Shown here piece after piece: positions 14,701 to 16,878 of a stretch of DNA of 16,878 bases. The stretch comes from Candidatus Gastranaerophilales bacterium (GTDB lineage Bacteria; Cyanobacteriota; Vampirovibrionia; Gastranaerophilales; Gastranaerophilaceae): contig CALUUL010000044.1 in assembly GCA_944323945.1 (NCBI GenBank), positions 1-16,878 of the forward strand, in the 5' to 3' direction. The notes beneath the pieces were generated by a model. The model was not told the DNA's origin, made no database searches, and was given only the letters and a program-made list of their open reading frames with translations. The translations under genes and the position numbers were made by a program. Within the stretch, counting starts at the first letter, position 1; every line of letters starts with the position of its first letter.

Positions 14701-15579
14701 TTAATAATCCAAATTAACTTGAGAGAATAAAATAATTCTATTTTTACCACGTTTCTTTGCATTATATAATGCGTGTTCTGCATATCTTATTATAGAATTC
14801 GCATTTTCATCTACATTTTCCATATATGGATATGAAGCTATTCCTCCTGAAATTTTTACAGGATGTCTTTCATCTTCACCTGCTGGAATAAATGACATTT
14901 TTTCTACATCACGTCTGAATCTTTCAGCAAATATAAAGGCATTTTCTTCACTTGTATCAGGAAGAATAACCATAAATTCTTCATCACCGTATCTGGTAAC
15001 AACATCTTCTTTTCTTGCTAAATTTAATAACATTTCAGCTACTTTTTTAAGGAGAACATCACCCCATTCATAGCCATACATATCATTAACAACTTTAAAG
15101 AAATCCAAATCAAAAAGAATACAAGAGACTGTTGATTTATAACGTTTAGCCCTTGACATTTCTGATTCCAATCGTTCTATTAAAAATTTACGATTATGCA
15201 AACCTGTTAACTCATCAGTAGTTGTAATTGATGAAATTTTTTCTTTTAATTCTTTTATTTTTATTAAATTCTTTAATCTTACAGAAAGTTCATATTCACT
15301 AATTGGATTTACAATGTAATCAAAGGCCTCACCTCTTATAGTTATATTACTTGGAATTTCATCAGAAACAATTAATACAGGGATTGGAAATTTCATTACC
15401 ATTGATATTTCTTTTAATTTATCCAAAGAGATATCAAAAACAGCCAACTCTGCATTTTCATTTTCTATTTCTTTTATTTCTTCACAACTCTTAACTATAA
15501 TTTCAAAATCTATAACTTTTCTACATAAATTCTCTATATTTGAAGCGTTTCCATCTGTATAAATAACTAGATTACTCAT
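14701..15579 (-). CDS. GGDEF-domain protein with degenerate receiver domain (diguanylate cyclase-like)
   Basis: A 292-residue cytosolic protein. Residues 1-115 have the alternating pattern of a response-regulator receiver: Asp49 in AVFDIS could be the phosphoacceptor. However, the acidic pair near the N terminus is reduced to TDGN, and the conserved Lys-Pro is Asn91-Pro92, so phosphorylation switching is doubtful. The GGDEF domain (about 118-287) begins with TTDELTGLHNR. It has the metal/GTP segment FDLDFFKVVND (156-166), an inhibitory RxxD site (Arg189-Asp192), and the signature RYGDEEF (196-202), in which the second Gly of GG[DE]EF is Asp. It may still make c-di-GMP, or it may be a c-di-GMP or GTP sensor. 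AAGGG lies about 7 bases before the ATG. It heads an operon with two radical SAM genes. Confidence 0.88.
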   Translation of the reverse strand: MSNLVIYTDGNASNIENLCRKVIDFEIIVKSCEEIKEIENENAELAVFDISLDKLKEISMVMKFPIPVLIVSDEIPSNITIRGEAFDYIVNPISEYELSVRLKNLIKIKELKEKISSITTTDELTGLHNRKFLIERLESEMSRAKRYKSTVSCILFDLDFFKVVNDMYGYEWGDVLLKKVAEMLLNLARKEDVVTRYGDEEFMVILPDTSEENAFIFAERFRRDVEKMSFIPAGEDERHPVKISGGIASYPYMENVDENANSIIRYAEHALYNAKKRGKNRIILFSQVNLDY

Positions 15580-15599
15580 TAAAATACCCTTTCTGTTTG

Positions 15600-15605
15600 A
15601 TTATA
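15600..15605 (-). promoter_or_regulatory. Candidate -10 element for the GGDEF operon
   Basis: A perfect TATAAT on the minus strand (complement of 15600-15605), with a start near 15593, about 14 bases before the ATG. No convincing -35 element sits 16-18 bases upstream; TTGTAA is there but only 14 bases away. The -10 alone is weak support in such A/T-rich DNA. Confidence 0.25.
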
Positions 15606-15665
15606 TTCTATCAAATTTATTACAAAAGTTAAATATACATATATTTGTTGCATATTTTTACAAAA

Positions 15666-15695
15666 TTGCAGAATTTTTTTTCAATATAATATAAT
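15666..15695 (+). promoter_or_regulatory. Predicted promoter of the beta-lactamase-like gene
   Basis: TTGCAG (15666-15671, 4/6) is followed by 18 bases and TATAAT (15690-15695). A second overlapping TATAAT at 15685-15690 is only 13 bases away. The start would be near 15702, giving a very short leader with the ribosome site AGGAGG (15705-15710) almost at its 5' end. Confidence 0.4.
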
Positions 15696-15718
15696 ATATT
15701 ATTTAGGAGGGGAAATAA

Positions 15719-16873
15719 TTGCCGAAACAAAACTTTAATAGAGTGAACTCAGATTTATATTCTTATGTTTACGAACAATATTATTTCAAAGATACCAAAA
15801 TAAAAAAAATAAGACCGATACAAAAGTCAAAAAAAACAAAAAAACAAGTAACTTTAAACAAACTTTTCGCATACATTTGTGTAATATTATTGTTGTTTTA
15901 TATTCTACCTTTTTCATTTAAAACATTTATTGCAGATATTTTCCCTGTTAGAAATTCAAATCCTATAGAAATAGATTATAAAAAGATTTTATATCCTTCT
16001 CACAATTACTTGTATAAAGATTTATTTCTCGGCAAATACATTGTTAAAGAAGCTACATATAAAAATCCAATAATGGTTGACATTGAAGAATCTTACGAAA
16101 GAACAAATTTAAAAAATAAGTTGATAGATTTAGCTAACGAATACAGTAGAATAAAGCCTGCAATATACGTTTGGGAATACGACGGAAAAAGCTATGTTGA
16201 TATTAATGCCGATCAGCCATATCCTGCAGCGAGTATAATTAAAATTCCTGTATTAATTGAAATGTTTAGAGAAATTGAACATGGTAAATTTTCTTTAAAT
16301 GACAAAATGGTTCTTGAAGATTTTTATAGAGCATCAGGTTCAGGAAAATTACAGTACTCACAAGGTGGTATTGCTCATTCAATGGATTATTTGGCAAGAA
16401 TAATGATTGAAAACTCAGATAACTCGTCTACGAATATGATTATGGCTAAAATGGGTGGAATGTCTGAAGTAAATAAAGCTATCAATAGATGGGGACTAAA
16501 AACGACTCATATAAATACTTGGCTTCCTGACTTAGATGGTACTAATATTACAACCGCAAGAGAAATGGCAAAAATGTTTTATAATATTGATTCTACAAAC
16601 CTGCTATCTAACTCTTCAAAAAAACAAATGGCAGACTATCTAGGACACGTAAAAAACAACAGATTATTACAAGCCGGGTTGCCATCTGATGCTATTTTAC
16701 TTCATAAAACTGGTGATATTGGTTTTATGTTAGGCGATGCTGGAATTGTTAAAACAGCTAATGAAAAAAAATATATTGTTGTTATACTTGCAAAAAGACC
16801 ATATAATAATCACCAAGGAAAAGAATTTATAGTTAAAGCTTCAAGATTAATCTATAACAATATATACAATTAA
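15719..16873 (+). CDS. Membrane-anchored class A beta-lactamase-like serine hydrolase lacking Glu166
   Basis: A 384-residue protein. A basic cytoplasmic N terminus (1-46, many Lys) and one membrane segment (about 47-70) are followed by an outward-facing domain. The domain has the class A beta-lactamase/penicillin-recognising set: Ser172-Ile-Ile-Lys175 (SxxK), Ser233-Asp-Asn235 (SDN) and Lys330-Thr-Gly (KTG). Counting from SDN without gaps, the position of the deacylating Glu166 is Leu269 in WLPDLD (268-273), and Asn170 is Asp273. Without Glu166, acyl-enzyme turnover should be slow, so it may be a DD-peptidase-like or penicillin-binding enzyme rather than a resistance enzyme. The start is TTG (15719), with AGGAGG (15705-15710) 8 bases upstream; there is no in-frame ATG before residue 119. 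It is transcribed away from the GGDEF operon. Confidence 0.85.
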   Translation: MPKQNFNRVNSDLYSYVYEQYYFKDTKIKKIRPIQKSKKTKKQVTLNKLFAYICVILLLFYILPFSFKTFIADIFPVRNSNPIEIDYKKILYPSHNYLYKDLFLGKYIVKEATYKNPIMVDIEESYERTNLKNKLIDLANEYSRIKPAIYVWEYDGKSYVDINADQPYPAASIIKIPVLIEMFREIEHGKFSLNDKMVLEDFYRASGSGKLQYSQGGIAHSMDYLARIMIENSDNSSTNMIMAKMGGMSEVNKAINRWGLKTTHINTWLPDLDGTNITTAREMAKMFYNIDSTNLLSNSSKKQMADYLGHVKNNRLLQAGLPSDAILLHKTGDIGFMLGDAGIVKTANEKKYIVVILAKRPYNNHQGKEFIVKASRLIYNNIYN

Positions 16874-16878
16874 ACGTT

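Overview
The window is A+T-rich (about 30% G+C by eye) bacterial chromosome. The best guess for the host is a gut Vampirovibrionia / Candidatus Gastranaerophilales (Melainabacteria-type) organism. Reasons: low G+C, an LPS gene (kdsA) that implies an outer membrane, and a prepilin of the short-leader TLSETLI type that is abundant in that group. This assignment is inference from family resemblance. No marker gene here proves it. No mobile element, CRISPR array, rRNA or prophage gene was seen, and the window reads as ordinary core chromosome.

Layout, left to right. A complete tRNA-Asn (1-72) is followed by kdsA on the + strand (208-1029). A minus-strand group, read right to left, follows: asd (3757-2741), dapA (2698-1814) and a type IV pilin-like gene (1786-1040). 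asd and dapA carry out consecutive steps toward diaminopimelate and lysine. The 3758-4004 gap holds the asd promoter, short direct repeats and a possible small + strand RNA ending in a good intrinsic terminator. A D-2-hydroxyacid dehydrogenase (5006-4005, minus) comes next.

The largest unit is a six-gene minus-strand run, read from 11591 down to 5083: grpE, dnaJ, an exported beta-propeller-like protein, an O-methyltransferase, NAD kinase and recN. Spacings are 24, 10, -11, 8 and 1 bases, and the run ends at a likely terminator (5040-5071). It joins protein-folding co-chaperones, NADP supply and DNA double-strand-break repair. dnaK and hrcA are not in it.

Divergent from grpE is a + strand tandem GNAT-like protein (11738-12733). 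Its stop codon overlaps that of a convergent minus-strand operon read from 15579 down to 12730: a diguanylate-cyclase-like protein with a degenerate receiver domain and a non-canonical GDEEF signature, then two different radical SAM proteins. Divergent from that operon is a membrane-anchored class A beta-lactamase-like protein (15719-16873) that keeps the Ser, Lys, SDN and KTG residues but lacks the deacylating Glu166.

Most worth follow-up: the GGDEF/two-radical-SAM operon, the beta-lactamase fold without Glu166, the candidate small RNA at about 3931-4000, and the chaperone/NADK/recN operon with an exported propeller protein inside it.
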